Assembly: GCA_944381935.1 (NCBI GenBank)
Contig: CALWMN010000018.1
Coordinates: 1-52,313 of the forward strand
Reading direction: 5' to 3'
From: an uncultured Mediterraneibacter sp.
Lineage (GTDB): Bacteria > Bacillota > Clostridia > Lachnospirales > Lachnospiraceae
DNA: 52,313 nucleotides
The position numbers were made by a program, and so were the translations under genes. Of the stretch, positions 42,417 to 50,961 are shown in pieces; the stretch's first letter is position 1, and every line of letters begins with the position of its first letter. The notes beneath the pieces are model-generated. The model did no database searches. It was not told where the DNA came from and saw only the letters and a list, made by a program, of their open reading frames with translations.

Positions 42417-42955
42417 AGATTGACCGTGATATACTAAAAAAACAAATCATCCTTCATCTGCCCTATCTTTTATTCCTTTTGGTATTCGCTAAGCTGGGAG
42501 AAGCGGTACGCCTTGCTCCTGGAGTGGATGCTTCACAGAAATTATTGGGGCTGACGGAAGGATTTTCAATGGCTTTTCAGAGTATGTGGCCCAGTGCGCC
42601 TCTGGACTGGCTGGTGGGTCTGTGCGGTGCGGTTATCGTGCGATTAGCCGTTTATCTGAAAGGGAAGGATGCAAAAAAATATCGGAAAAATGTGGAATAT
42701 GGGAGCGCACGTTGGGGCACGAAGACAGATATTGCGCCTTTTATGGACCCGGTGCCGGAGAATAATATCATTCTTACCCAGAGCGAGGGCCTGATGTTAA
42801 ATGGCAGGCCAAAGAATCCGGCCAATGCCCGGAATAAAAACGTGCTTGTGGTCGGTGGCAGCGGTTCCGGTAAGACGAGATTTTTTATAAAGCCCAATTT
42901 AATGCAGATGCACAGTTCCTATGTTGTCACCGATCCGAAAGGGTTAATCTGTTAA
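42413..42955 (+). CDS. virD4: VirD4-like type IV coupling protein, N-terminal fragment
   Basis: Residues 1-177 of the ICE coupling ATPase. Two membrane helices lie at about 13-30 and 65-82, then YGSARWGTKTDI and Walker A VVGGSGSGKTRFF. The frame runs into foreign DNA just after VVTDPKG and ends at TAA 42953. The continuation GTVLVECGKMLARG starts at 51279. Without excision of the insert no coupling protein can be made. Confidence 0.9.
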   Translation: MKIDRDILKKQIILHLPYLLFLLVFAKLGEAVRLAPGVDASQKLLGLTEGFSMAFQSMWPSAPLDWLVGLCGAVIVRLAVYLKGKDAKKYRKNVEYGSARWGTKTDIAPFMDPVPENNIILTQSEGLMLNGRPKNPANARNKNVLVVGGSGSGKTRFFIKPNLMQMHSSYVVTDPKGLIC

Positions 42956-42995
42956 GGACAGAGGAAATAACGCCGCAGAAAGTGAGGTGCAGAGC

Positions 42996-44639
42996 ATGAG
43001 GACAGCAACACAGACTATGAAATTCACAGCATTGTACGAGCGTTTGAGCCGAGATGATGAACTCATAGGCGAGAGCAACAGTATCAAAAACCAGAAACAG
43101 CTTCTTGAAAACTACGCCCATAAAAACGGCTATTCCCCTATCCGGCACTTCACAGATGACGGAGTAAGCGGAACAACTTTCGAGCGTGAGGGCTTCCAAG
43201 CTATGATTGCGGAGGTTGAAGCCGGAAATGTAAGTGCAGTTATTGTAAAGGACATGAGCCGCTTTGGGCGTGATTATCTGAAAGTCGGTTTTTATACCGA
43301 AGTCATGTTCAAAGAAAAGGGTGTGCGGTTTATTGCTATCAACAACGGCATAGACAGCGCAAACCAACAGGACAGCGATTTTACCCCATTCCTAAACATT
43401 ATGAACGAGTGGTACGCAAGGGACGCAAGCCGCAAGATACAGGCGGTTTTCAAATCCCGTATGCAGGACGGCAAACGTGTTTCCCCAAGCGTTCCCTACG
43501 GCTACTTGAGAAGCCCCGAAGATAAACAGAAGCTAATCATTGATGAAGAACCTGCCGCCGTTGTGCGCCGGATTTATCAAATGGTAATCGAGGGGAAAGG
43601 CGTTACCGCCATAGCCGACATTCTAACTGCTGAAAAGGTGCTGATACCGTCAGCCTATGCAAAAATCCATTGTCCGGAAAACAACCACAGCAAGGGATTT
43701 ACAAATCCCTATCTATGGTCTGCTACCGCCGTTTCCTATATCCTTGAAAAGCAGGAATACATGGGGCATACGGTACTGGGAAAGACAGTCAGCGTCAGCT
43801 ACAAGACGAAGAAGCGGCGCAAGGCAGAGCCGGACGAACTGATGATTTTCAAAAATACCCACCCCGCCATTGTGGACGAGGAAACATGGTATTTAGCGCA
43901 GAAGCTACGGAAAACGGTCAGAAAGCCAAGCTATGACAGACCGCCCCACCCCTTGACAGGGCTTGTCTATTGCGCCGATTGCGGTCATAAAATGACGCAC
44001 CGACAGCCAAGCCCCACCAAGAAAAAGAAGTATGACGCAGACGACGCTTATATCTGCGGCAGTTACCGACAACGCACAAGGAACTGTACCATGCACTTTA
44101 TCAAGACTTCCGTTTTGTGGGAACTGATTTTAACGGCAATACGGGAAGTCAGCGACTATGTGCGGCAGGACGAACAGGCTTTCATAGACAAGGTACAGCA
44201 GACCTCTACCGTACAAATAGCAGAAACGCAGAGGGAGCAGAAACGGCGGCTTGCAGAAGCCACCGAGCGTAACGGGGAACTGAATACCCTAATCAAGAAG
44301 CTGTATGAGGGCAACGCCACAGGCAAGATACCCGACAAGCATTTTGAACGGCTGTTAGTCGAGTATGACAGGGAGCAGACCGCACTGGAAACTGAGATTG
44401 AGGACTTGCAGGAGCAGATTGACAGCTTCAATGAGGACAGCACAAAAGCCGATAAATTCATAGCCGTTGTGCGGCGATATACGGATTTTACGGAACTTAC
44501 CACCCCAATGTTGAATGAGTTTATAGAAAAGGTGGTAGTCCATGAAGCCACAGGCGGCAGGACGGACAGAAAACAGAAAATTGATGTATATTTTAACTTT
44601 GTCGGACAGGTGGAACTACCACCGCCGGACAGGGCATGA
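42996..44639 (+). CDS. tnpX: Large serine recombinase of the TnpX/TndX type
   Basis: A 547-residue large serine recombinase with catalytic Ser18 in [33 protein letters not shown], a recombinase domain with PYLWSATAVSYILEKQEYMG, zinc ribbon YCADCGHKM and a long coiled coil. GAGGTG lies 6 bases before ATG 42996. It sits at the left end of the insert in virD4, as expected for Tn4451/Tn5397-type elements, and should cut the element out as a circle. A second, similar gene begins at 51862. Confidence 0.93.
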   Translation: MRTATQTMKFTALYERLSRDDELIGESNSIKNQKQLLENYAHKNGYSPIRHFTDDGVSGTTFEREGFQAMIAEVEAGNVSAVIVKDMSRFGRDYLKVGFYTEVMFKEKGVRFIAINNGIDSANQQDSDFTPFLNIMNEWYARDASRKIQAVFKSRMQDGKRVSPSVPYGYLRSPEDKQKLIIDEEPAAVVRRIYQMVIEGKGVTAIADILTAEKVLIPSAYAKIHCPENNHSKGFTNPYLWSATAVSYILEKQEYMGHTVLGKTVSVSYKTKKRRKAEPDELMIFKNTHPAIVDEETWYLAQKLRKTVRKPSYDRPPHPLTGLVYCADCGHKMTHRQPSPTKKKKYDADDAYICGSYRQRTRNCTMHFIKTSVLWELILTAIREVSDYVRQDEQAFIDKVQQTSTVQIAETQREQKRRLAEATERNGELNTLIKKLYEGNATGKIPDKHFERLLVEYDREQTALETEIEDLQEQIDSFNEDSTKADKFIAVVRRYTDFTELTTPMLNEFIEKVVVHEATGGRTDRKQKIDVYFNFVGQVELPPPDRA

Positions 44640-44641
44640 CA

Positions 44642-44682
44642 GGCAGGAAAGGCACTTCTTAGGGAGTGTCTTTTCTCTTGCC
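44642..44682 (+). terminator. Hairpin after the recombinase
   Basis: GGCAGGAAAGGCACT pairs imperfectly with AGTGTCTTTTCTCTTGCC around TCTTAGGG. It lies between the recombinase stop and the next ribosome site; the same kind of hairpin precedes several genes in this element. Confidence 0.5.
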
Positions 44683-44696
44683 GGAAAGGAGCAGAT

Positions 44697-44975
44697 ATGA
44701 GATTGAGCCGTTATGAAAAAGAAACCATTATCCTCTTGAACGCCGCCGAGGACACCGCCAGTATCTACACCGCAGACCCCGTATGGAAACGGAAACTTGA
44801 TAAACTGGTGGAGAAAAACCCACAGTGCTATCAGTGCGTCAAGGCTGATGAAGTCAGCAAGACCTATTCCATGCCGAAGCGGTTTATCAGCTTACGGTCA
44901 AAGGAAAAAACCGTTACGCTCACAGCGGAGCAGAAAGAGCAGGCAAAACAGAGATTGCCGAGGACGGACAAGTGA
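44697..44975 (+). CDS. Small conserved transposon protein (92 aa)
   Basis: A 92-residue basic protein beginning MRLSRYEKETIILLNAAEDT with an IYTADPVWKRKLDKL segment and a KRFISLRSKEKTVTLT tail. Proteins of this sort are very common next to Tn4451/CTn recombinases; function unknown. GGAAAGGAG precedes ATG 44697. A 144-bp spacer without a gene follows before repA. Confidence 0.72.
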   Translation: MRLSRYEKETIILLNAAEDTASIYTADPVWKRKLDKLVEKNPQCYQCVKADEVSKTYSMPKRFISLRSKEKTVTLTAEQKEQAKQRLPRTDK

Positions 44976-45119
44976 GGGCGTTTGGGGGGCGTTCTACGCT
45001 TCAAAAGCCCTATTCCAATAGCATTTTAAGAAGCCGGAAACCGCATAAGGTATTAGGATATGCCTACCCCTTGATTATGCCGTTTGCGCTGTTTGAGGTG
45101 GGAAAGGAGGATTGATTGC

Positions 45120-45497
45120 ATGAGTTTTCCGTACTTCTACGGCAGAGCCGCCGAGCAGTACGCATTTTACCGCATACCGAAGCTGCTGTTTTCTGATGAA
45201 CGCTTTGAAGCCCTCTCCACAGACGCAAAACTGCTGTATGGTATGCTGATAGACCGCATGGAGCTTTCCATGAAAAACGGTTGGACGGATAAGGACGGGC
45301 GTGTGTTTATCTACTTCACACTGGAAGACGCAAGGGAACGGCTGAAATGCGGCACTGAGAAGATTGTGAAGCTGTTTGCCGAGTTGGACAGCGAGAAAGG
45401 TATCGGGCTGATTGAGTGTGTCCGGCAGGGTTTAGGAAAGCCGAATATTATCTATGTCAAGAACTTCATGGACGATACTTCCCTCTATGACTGGTAG
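45120..45497 (+). CDS. Replication initiator RepA_N, truncated to its N-terminal domain
   Basis: A 125-residue protein matching the N-terminal winged helix of RepA_N initiators: YFYGRAAEQYAFYRIPKLLF, LSTDAKLLYGMLIDRM, KPNIIYVKNF. Full RepA_N proteins are about 250-350 residues. Here the frame stops at TAG right after the DNA-binding domain. The repeats downstream look like the middle of such a gene in another frame. AAAGGAGG lies 9 bases before ATG 45120. It is either a remnant or a stand-alone origin-binding protein. Confidence 0.8.
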   Translation: MSFPYFYGRAAEQYAFYRIPKLLFSDERFEALSTDAKLLYGMLIDRMELSMKNGWTDKDGRVFIYFTLEDARERLKCGTEKIVKLFAELDSEKGIGLIECVRQGLGKPNIIYVKNFMDDTSLYDW

Positions 45498-45584
45498 ACG
45501 TGGGAGGGAAAGGGTTTGGGAAAGGAAAGGATAGGATTGATAGATAAGTCTGTTATACTTGTATTGATATAATCAGTCTTATAC

Positions 45585-45676
45585 ACTTCGATAACCGAAA
45601 GTCCAGAACTTCGGAAATCGAAACTCTTGAACTTCGATAATCGAAATTCAGGAACTACGGAAACCGAAAGTCTGGT
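45585..45676 (+). repeat. Four 23-bp iteron-like repeats
   Basis: Four adjoining 23-bp units (45585, 45608, 45631, 45654), each starting ACTTCG or ACTACG and holding the dyad TTCGNNANNCGAA (one unit TACG..CGAA). A 23-bp period is not a multiple of three, so this is not a coding repeat. It lies 88 bp after the RepA_N domain gene and could be its binding site. Confidence 0.75.
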
Positions 45677-45779
45677 GCAGGAACATGAAGCCAATAAAAA
45701 AAAGCGGTCAAGTGCCGTTCGCCACCTCTCCCGTCTGCTTTGCGTAACTATCACACAAACAGACAGGAGGAAAACCAAA

Positions 45780-46199
45780 ATGAATGAAAACATAGAAATC
45801 TTACAACGCCAATTTGACGTATATTGTACGAAAGTCTTGAAATACGCTTCTATCAGCTATTACCACGCCAACCGCCGCCGCATGGAGCATGAAGTGTCCT
45901 TTTCTTCCCTACTGGAAAAGGATTTAGCCGAGGTCAGCACCACAGACCGCTACCCTTGTATGCTTTACCATTTCCAAGTGAGGGAATGGCTTGTAGAAGT
46001 GCAGAACAAGCCGTTAGGACACGCCATAGAACGGCTTACCCCGTACAGACGGGAAATTCTCTTGCTGTCCTTTTTCTTAGGCTTCAAAAACAAAGAGATT
46101 GCCGCCCTCTACGGCTGTAATGCAAGAAAAATCAGCTACCACAAAATGAGGGCTGTCCGGCAGATACGGGCAGAAATGGAGGTGCGCCACTATGAGTGA
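45780..46199 (+). CDS. Sigma-factor-like ICE regulator
   Basis: A 139-residue protein with sigma-70 region-4-like C-terminus (LTPYRREILLLSFFLGFKNKEIAALYGC, then RKISYHKMRAVRQI) and an N-terminal helical part. Similar proteins regulate Tn916/Tn5397-type elements. AGGAGG lies 9 bases before ATG 45780. It overlaps the next gene by 8 bases. Confidence 0.78.
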   Translation: MNENIEILQRQFDVYCTKVLKYASISYYHANRRRMEHEVSFSSLLEKDLAEVSTTDRYPCMLYHFQVREWLVEVQNKPLGHAIERLTPYRREILLLSFFLGFKNKEIAALYGCNARKISYHKMRAVRQIRAEMEVRHYE

Positions 46200-46434
46200 A
46201 AGATACAAAAACCGCTATCTGCCCGTTGAGGTAATCATAGCCGCCACACAGGGAGAAGCCGCCGCCATTCAAACGGTACTGAAAACCTATGAAAGCTATA
46301 TCCGCAACAAATGTATCAAGACGGTTTATGACGAAAGAGGGCTTGTGTATTACGGGATAGACACAGATAAAAAAGACTTCATGGAACGCCGCTTAATCCA
46401 TGCTGTTGTGGAGAATTTCAAGATAGACAGATAA
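46192..46434 (+). CDS. Small helix-turn-helix conjugative-element protein
   Basis: An 80-residue protein starting MSERYKNRYLPVEVIIAATQ with AAIQTVLKTYESYIRN, the pattern of the small HTH_16-like proteins paired with the sigma-like factor in Tn916-family elements. Its ATG overlaps the previous stop; translation is probably coupled. It ends in front of a strong terminator. Confidence 0.75.
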   Translation: MSERYKNRYLPVEVIIAATQGEAAAIQTVLKTYESYIRNKCIKTVYDERGLVYYGIDTDKKDFMERRLIHAVVENFKIDR

Positions 46435-46451
46435 GACGGCAATACAGACAG

Positions 46452-46483
46452 GGGCAGTCAGAAAAAAGCTGATTGCCCTTGTT
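46452..46483 (+). terminator. Terminator after the sigma/HTH pair
   Basis: GGGCAGTCAG (46452-46461) pairs with CTGATTGCCC (46469-46478) and is followed by TTGTT. It separates the regulatory pair from the cargo genes. Confidence 0.7.
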
Positions 46484-46559
46484 GAATAGGGATAGGAAAC
46501 ACAAACGAGGTGTGGTAAAATAATTGTAAAGACCAATCGGAATTTAGGGAGGAATAGCA

Positions 46560-46973
46560 ATGCTTGAAAATATACCAACTCAATCAACTATGGCTGAATT
46601 GCTAGGACAATCTTTGTTTAAAATTTGGCAAAAGTTATGCTCAACCATTGATGAAAAATACGAAATGGAGCGATTGTGGAATACTGGCGGTAAGAACTGG
46701 ACTTATGAGTACAAATATCGTAGAGGTGGTAAGACACTTTGTTCGCTATATGCGAAAAATAATTGCCTTGGTTTTATGATTATCTTTGGGAAAGATGAAA
46801 GAACAAAATTTGAAGATATAAGAGGTAATCTTTCTGATTCCGTTTGTAAGAGATATGATGAAGCTGAAACCTACCATGACGGAAAATGGGTAATGTTTGA
46901 ACCAACTGATACCACCGAATTTGATGATTATATGAAATTGTTGGCTATAAAAAGAAAACCGAACCGAAAATAA
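46560..46973 (+). CDS. DUF3788-family protein (cargo)
   Basis: A 137-residue soluble protein with WNTGGKNWTYEYKYRRGGKTLC and LGFMIIFGKDERTKFE, matching the DUF3788 family of small proteins common in gut Firmicutes and Bacteroidetes; function unknown. GGGAGG precedes ATG 46560. First of three cargo genes that have no role in transfer. Confidence 0.78.
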   Translation: MLENIPTQSTMAELLGQSLFKIWQKLCSTIDEKYEMERLWNTGGKNWTYEYKYRRGGKTLCSLYAKNNCLGFMIIFGKDERTKFEDIRGNLSDSVCKRYDEAETYHDGKWVMFEPTDTTEFDDYMKLLAIKRKPNRK

Positions 46974-47000
46974 CAAGTGCAGTTTGCGGAGGTGTTAAAT

Positions 47001-47408
47001 ATGGCAACTTCAAATATTAAAGCCATTATTCCTTGTGATATTCATAGAGTATGGAAAGTTGTTACAGAAATTGAAAATTACACATGGCGTAGTGACTTGA
47101 GTAAAACAGAAGTCATAAGCGATAAGCAGTTTATTGAATATACTAAGGAGGGCTATCCAACCACCTTTACAATTACTATCACAGAGCCATATAAGCGTTG
47201 GGAATTTGATATGGAAAACAGCAATATGAAAGGACACTGGGTTGGCATTTTTACTTCCAAAGGTAACGAAACAGAAATTGATTTTACAGAGCAGGTAACA
47301 GCAAAAAAATTCTTTATGAAACCATTTGTAAAATCTTATCTGAAAAAGCAACAAGCCAAATTTATTTCAGATTTGAAAAAAGCTGTATCGTGCTTAACGG
47401 AAAATTAA
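47001..47408 (+). CDS. SRPBCC-fold (START-like) protein (cargo)
   Basis: A 135-residue protein with the SRPBCC/polyketide-cyclase-like pattern: IPCDIHRVWKVVTEIENYTWRS, IEYTKEGYPTTFTITITEPYKRWEFDM and a C-terminal long helix (KSYLKKQQAKFISDLKKAV). The fold binds hydrophobic ligands. ATG 47001 follows GGAGG; a GTG at 46977 lies upstream without a good site. It is probably co-transcribed with the hydrolase. Confidence 0.8.
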   Translation: MATSNIKAIIPCDIHRVWKVVTEIENYTWRSDLSKTEVISDKQFIEYTKEGYPTTFTITITEPYKRWEFDMENSNMKGHWVGIFTSKGNETEIDFTEQVTAKKFFMKPFVKSYLKKQQAKFISDLKKAVSCLTEN

Positions 47409-47444
47409 AATTGAATATAAAACAAAAGAAAGGCAGGTGCGAGC

Positions 47445-48209
47445 ATGGCATATTTCAAATATAAAGATAAATCCGTTTTTTACGAAGAATACGGACAAGG
47501 CGAGCCGATTATCTTCCTACATGGTAATACCGCTTCTTCTAAAATGTCCGAACTGCTTATGCCGCTGTATGCAGAAAATTTCCGATGTATTCTGATTGAC
47601 TTTTTAGGTAACGGGCAGTCAGACCGAGTAGAAAAATTTTCGCCGGATATGTGGCACGATGAAGCCTTGCAGACGATTGCACTTACCGAACATTTACAAT
47701 GTGGAAAGGTTAGCCTTGTGGGAACAAGCGGCGGCGCATGGGCGGCAGTCAATGCGGCACTGGAACGTCCCGACTTGTTTCATGCAGTCATAGCAGACAG
47801 TTTTGACGGGCGAACTCTTAATGAAAATTTTTCCGCTAACCTTTTGACTGAAAGAAAAGCGGCAAAGGAAGATACACAGTCAAGACAATTTTATGAATAT
47901 TGTCAGGGCGTAGACTGGGAAAAGGTGGTTGACCTTGATACAGAAGCATTACTGAAATGTGCGGTGGAAAAACGCCCACTATTCCATAAGCCGTTGGAGG
48001 AATTAAAAGTACCTATCCTATTCATGGGAAGTAAAGAAGATGAAAGTTGCCGGAATAACATGGAAGAAGAATATAGAGAAATGGCTTCTATGCTTTCTCA
48101 ATCTACCGTATATCTTTTTCCAAGCGGAGGACACCCCTCTCTTTTCTCAAATGCGGAACAATCCGCAACGCTGATAAAGAAATTCATAAGCCAATACATA
48201 ACTGAATAA
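47445..48209 (+). CDS. Alpha/beta hydrolase (cargo)
   Basis: A 254-residue alpha/beta hydrolase. The oxyanion region is PIIFLHGNTASSK and the nucleophile elbow is VGTSGGAWAAVNAALE (G-x-S-x-G). The acid probably lies in ILFMGSKEDES and the histidine in LFPSGGHPS. AAAGGCAGGTG precedes ATG 47445. Substrate unknown: an esterase or detoxifying enzyme is possible. Its last codons lie within a 68-bp sequence repeated at 50962, suggesting the cargo was inserted or exchanged there. Confidence 0.85.
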   Translation: MAYFKYKDKSVFYEEYGQGEPIIFLHGNTASSKMSELLMPLYAENFRCILIDFLGNGQSDRVEKFSPDMWHDEALQTIALTEHLQCGKVSLVGTSGGAWAAVNAALERPDLFHAVIADSFDGRTLNENFSANLLTERKAAKEDTQSRQFYEYCQGVDWEKVVDLDTEALLKCAVEKRPLFHKPLEELKVPILFMGSKEDESCRNNMEEEYREMASMLSQSTVYLFPSGGHPSLFSNAEQSATLIKKFISQYITE

Positions 48210-48268
48210 CCGCTACCCTCACAGTAGCACCACCGAGCAGGAAATCCCGAAACGGACTTCCTGCTTTT
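48201..48268 (+). repeat. 68-bp direct repeat, copy 1, with terminator hairpin
   Basis: It matches 50962-51029 at 64 of 68 positions. It includes AGCAGGAA (48236-48243) pairing with TTCCTGCT (48258-48265), followed by TTTCTT. It overlaps the end of the hydrolase gene and serves as its terminator. Confidence 0.85.
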
Positions 48269-48301
48269 CTTATGCCCGAGATCAGAAAGGAGATTTTAGT
48301 C

Positions 48302-48574
48302 ATGACAGACATTGAAGAAAAGATTGCAAAAGCCGAGGAAGAAATCCGGCAGTTACAGAACAGAAAGCGGAAACTTCTCAATCAGAAAAAAGACGCAGAA
48401 CGCAAGGCAAGGACACACCGCCTTATTGAGAGAGGGGCGATAATGGAAAGCCTGTTGGAGAAGCCGGAGCAATACAGCAACGAGCAGATAAAAGGCTTGT
48501 TGGAAGTTGCTTTTCAGACCGCACAGGCACAGGAACATTTAAGGAAAATCGGAGAAGAAAACGGGGAGAATTAA
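48302..48574 (+). CDS. DUF3847-like small coiled-coil mobilisation-region protein
   Basis: A 90-residue, highly charged coiled-coil protein (IEEKIAKAEEEIRQLQNRKRKLL) of the DUF3847 type found upstream of MobA/MobL relaxases in clostridial elements. It may be a relaxosome accessory. AAAGGAG precedes ATG 48302. The oriT-like hairpin array follows. Confidence 0.8.
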   Translation: MTDIEEKIAKAEEEIRQLQNRKRKLLNQKKDAERKARTHRLIERGAIMESLLEKPEQYSNEQIKGLLEVAFQTAQAQEHLRKIGEENGEN

Positions 48575-48594
48575 ATCTCCCTTGCTTGACAAGG

Positions 48595-48750
48595 GCGCAC
48601 TTATACACCCTTACGGGTGTGTGCGCTCTGCCGAGGGCTTTTATCAGCGTTCCGCTGATACAGGGGAGCTACACTCCCCTACGGGAATTTCATTCCCTAC
48701 CCCTTGTGTACTTCACGCCAGATGATACCCTGCTTCGCAGTCTATCATCT
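48595..48750 (+). promoter_or_regulatory. Candidate oriT: array of hairpins before the relaxase
   Basis: Five hairpins in 156 bp: GCGCAC..GTGCGC with inner CACCC/GGGTG (48595-48626), TATCAGCG/CGCTGATA (48642-48660), AGGGGAG/CTCCCCT (48662-48680), GGGAAT/ATTCCC (48683-48697), AGATGATA/TATCATCT with inner CTGC/GCAG (48720-48750). Such arrays next to MobA/MobL genes are typical of transfer origins. The nick site is not identified. Confidence 0.65.
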
Positions 48751-48792
48751 GCCATGAAGTCTGGATATGCCGCCCGAAAGGAGGTTGACAGC

Positions 48793-50298
48793 GTGGCGAT
48801 ATATCATTGTAGCATTAAGATAATCAGCAGAGGGAAAGGCAAATCAGCCGTTGCCGCCGCCGCTTACCGAAGCGGAGAAACCCTCACAAACCACTATGAC
48901 GGCGTTATCCATGACTTTACGAGGAAAGGCGGTATTGTGCATACGGAAATCCTTTTGCCGCCCCATGCGCCGCCGGATTTTGCAGACCGTTCTATCCTTT
49001 GGAACAGCGTAGAGAAAATCGAGAAAGCCAAGAACTCACAGCTTGCAAGGGAGATTGAAATTGCCTTGCCCGTAGAACTTGACAGGGAACAGCAGATACA
49101 GCTTGTACGGGAATATGTGAAAGAAAATTTTGTGTCCGTTGGAATGTGCGCCGATTTTGCCATTCACGACAAGCAGGACGGAAATCCTCACGCCCATATC
49201 ATGCTAACCATGCGCCCGTTGGAGCAGTCCGGCGAGTGGGGAGCAAAGTCAAAAAAAGAATATCTTTTAGACAAGGACGGTCAGCGTATCAAGCTGAAAA
49301 ACGGCACATTCAAGAGCCGCAAGGTTGATACGGTTGACTGGAACAGCCAAGAGAAAGCCGAGGTATGGCGGCAAGCGTGGGCGGATATTGCAAACCGCTA
49401 TCTTGCGGCGCAGGACAGACCGGAACGCATAGACCACCGTTCCTATAAGCGACAAGGCATAGAGCAGATACCAACCGTCCACATGGGCGTTGCCGCCACC
49501 CAAATGGAGCGCAGAGGGATTGTAACCGATAAGGGCAACCTGAACAGAGAAATACGGGAACAAAACCGTCTGCTAAAGGAAGTCAAACGCCGGATTGCCG
49601 CCCTCACAGCATGGATAAAAGAAAAGGCTTCACAGGTAAAGGAAAATCAATCCGTCAATCCATTCCCTTCCGTTCCTATCCCTTCCGAGCGTACCGAACA
49701 GCCGCCCACCCTTTTAGAGTTGCTTAACCGAGCCTATACAGAAGCCGCCAAGCCGCAGAGCCGGTATGGAAAAATCCAAGACTTGAAGCTGTACGCAAAG
49801 GCGTTTAATTTCTTGCAGAGCAGGAACATCACTACCCTTGTGCAGTTGCAGGAAGTTGTATCGGATATGAAAAAGCGGTACTGGAATACTAACGGGGAAA
49901 TCAAACAGACAGAAAAGCTACTCCATGAGCGAAAGGAACTGATAGACCAAGCCGAGAAATATCTGGAACACCGTCCTACCTACAAAGCCTATATGCAGAC
50001 CAAACCAAAAAAGCAGGAGGAATTTTTTGAAAGCAACCGAGCCGCATTGATTTTATATCAGAGTGCCGAGCGTTATCTCAAAGAACGTTTAGGAAAAGAC
50101 AATGTGCTGAAGCTGAAAGCATGGAAAACAGAGATTGCCGACCTTACCCAAAAGAAAAGCCGCTTGTATAGCAGTTTGCAGACCTTGAAAGCGGAGGTGC
50201 AGGAAGCCGAAGCGGTCAAGAAGTGCGTGGAACAGGCGATACAGCCGGAACAGACCAAAGAAAAGACGCAGAACAAACGGCATGATATGGAATTGTGA
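48793..50298 (+). CDS. MobA/MobL-family relaxase
   Basis: A 501-residue relaxase. The N-terminal motif YHCSIKIISRGKGKSAVAAA with Tyr-4 region and AYRSGE, and the metal-binding histidines H133 and H135 in NPHAHIMLTMRPL, identify the MobA/MobL family that nicks oriT and leads single-strand transfer. The C-terminal half is helical and lysine-rich (about 310-500). The start is GTG 48793 with AAAGGAGG 8 bases upstream; an upstream in-frame extension would run through the hairpin array and is unlikely. Transfer in trans would need a coupling protein from another element, because the host virD4 is interrupted here. Confidence 0.9.
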   Translation: MAIYHCSIKIISRGKGKSAVAAAAYRSGETLTNHYDGVIHDFTRKGGIVHTEILLPPHAPPDFADRSILWNSVEKIEKAKNSQLAREIEIALPVELDREQQIQLVREYVKENFVSVGMCADFAIHDKQDGNPHAHIMLTMRPLEQSGEWGAKSKKEYLLDKDGQRIKLKNGTFKSRKVDTVDWNSQEKAEVWRQAWADIANRYLAAQDRPERIDHRSYKRQGIEQIPTVHMGVAATQMERRGIVTDKGNLNREIREQNRLLKEVKRRIAALTAWIKEKASQVKENQSVNPFPSVPIPSERTEQPPTLLELLNRAYTEAAKPQSRYGKIQDLKLYAKAFNFLQSRNITTLVQLQEVVSDMKKRYWNTNGEIKQTEKLLHERKELIDQAEKYLEHRPTYKAYMQTKPKKQEEFFESNRAALILYQSAERYLKERLGKDNVLKLKAWKTEIADLTQKKSRLYSSLQTLKAEVQEAEAVKKCVEQAIQPEQTKEKTQNKRHDMEL

Positions 50299-50327
50299 TT
50301 GCCGCCATAATAGCAATAGACGATTGC

Positions 50328-50356
50328 TTGAAAGAGAAATAGGCATACGCTATAAT
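50328..50356 (+). promoter_or_regulatory. Sigma-A-type promoter for the HTH/zinc-ribbon gene
   Basis: -35 TTGAAA (50328-50333), 17-base spacer, perfect -10 TATAAT (50351-50356), 31 bp before the start codon. Confidence 0.78.
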
Positions 50357-50386
50357 ATATTTATTCCATAGAGGGAGGGCGAAAGC

Positions 50387-50827
50387 ATGAGTACAAAGGA
50401 CGTATTGAAAAATATTCGTGTTAAGAATAGTCTAACACAAGATGAAATGGCTGAAAAGTTATCTGTTACCCGTCAAGCAGTTTCACGTTGGGAGAATGGC
50501 GACTCAACGCCGAATATAGAAACATTAAAGCAAATATCAATAGCATTTGATGTTTCTATCAATACATTACTGGGTAGTCCAAGAAAACTCATTTGTCAGT
50601 GTTGCGGTATGCCATTAGATGATGATAGTGTTATCAGCCGAGAAGCCGATAACAGTTTTAATGAGGACTATTGTAAATGGTGTTATACAGACGGGCAGTT
50701 TGTGTATAAAGATATAGACGAATTGCTTGATTTTCTGGTAAATCATATGTCAAATGACAGTTTTACACCCGAACAGGCAAGAGCGTATTTTTCCGAGCAA
50801 CTTCCAAAATTGAAACACTGGAAATAA
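50387..50827 (+). CDS. XRE-family regulator with C-terminal zinc ribbon
   Basis: A 146-residue protein. The N-terminal XRE helix-turn-helix (about 7-61, LTQDEMAEKLSVTRQAVSRW) is followed by a zinc ribbon (CQCCGMPL at about 67 and DYCKWCYTDG) and a short helical tail. GAGGGAGG lies before ATG 50387 and a strong promoter upstream, so it may regulate the relaxase or itself. A 140-bp stretch without a gene follows, before the second 68-bp repeat. Confidence 0.82.
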   Translation: MSTKDVLKNIRVKNSLTQDEMAEKLSVTRQAVSRWENGDSTPNIETLKQISIAFDVSINTLLGSPRKLICQCCGMPLDDDSVISREADNSFNEDYCKWCYTDGQFVYKDIDELLDFLVNHMSNDSFTPEQARAYFSEQLPKLKHWK

Positions 50828-50961
50828 TGTATTTTTGTTACGCAGTAGGCGGCTTGAAACACCTATTTTACAAGGCTTTTTAAGCGTTAAAATTGCAAAG
50901 TCGATATTTTATACCTATACCCTCAAAAACAGGATTCTATTGCGTAACACAGCCATTGAAA

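Noticed and set aside
45585-45676. CRISPR-like repeats
   Set aside because: The 23-bp units adjoin each other with no spacers and there are no cas genes. They fit iterons.
48586-48792. Upstream extension of the relaxase frame
   Set aside because: It runs through the hairpin array, whose translation looks random. GTG 48793 has a strong AAAGGAGG and the family motif begins at once.
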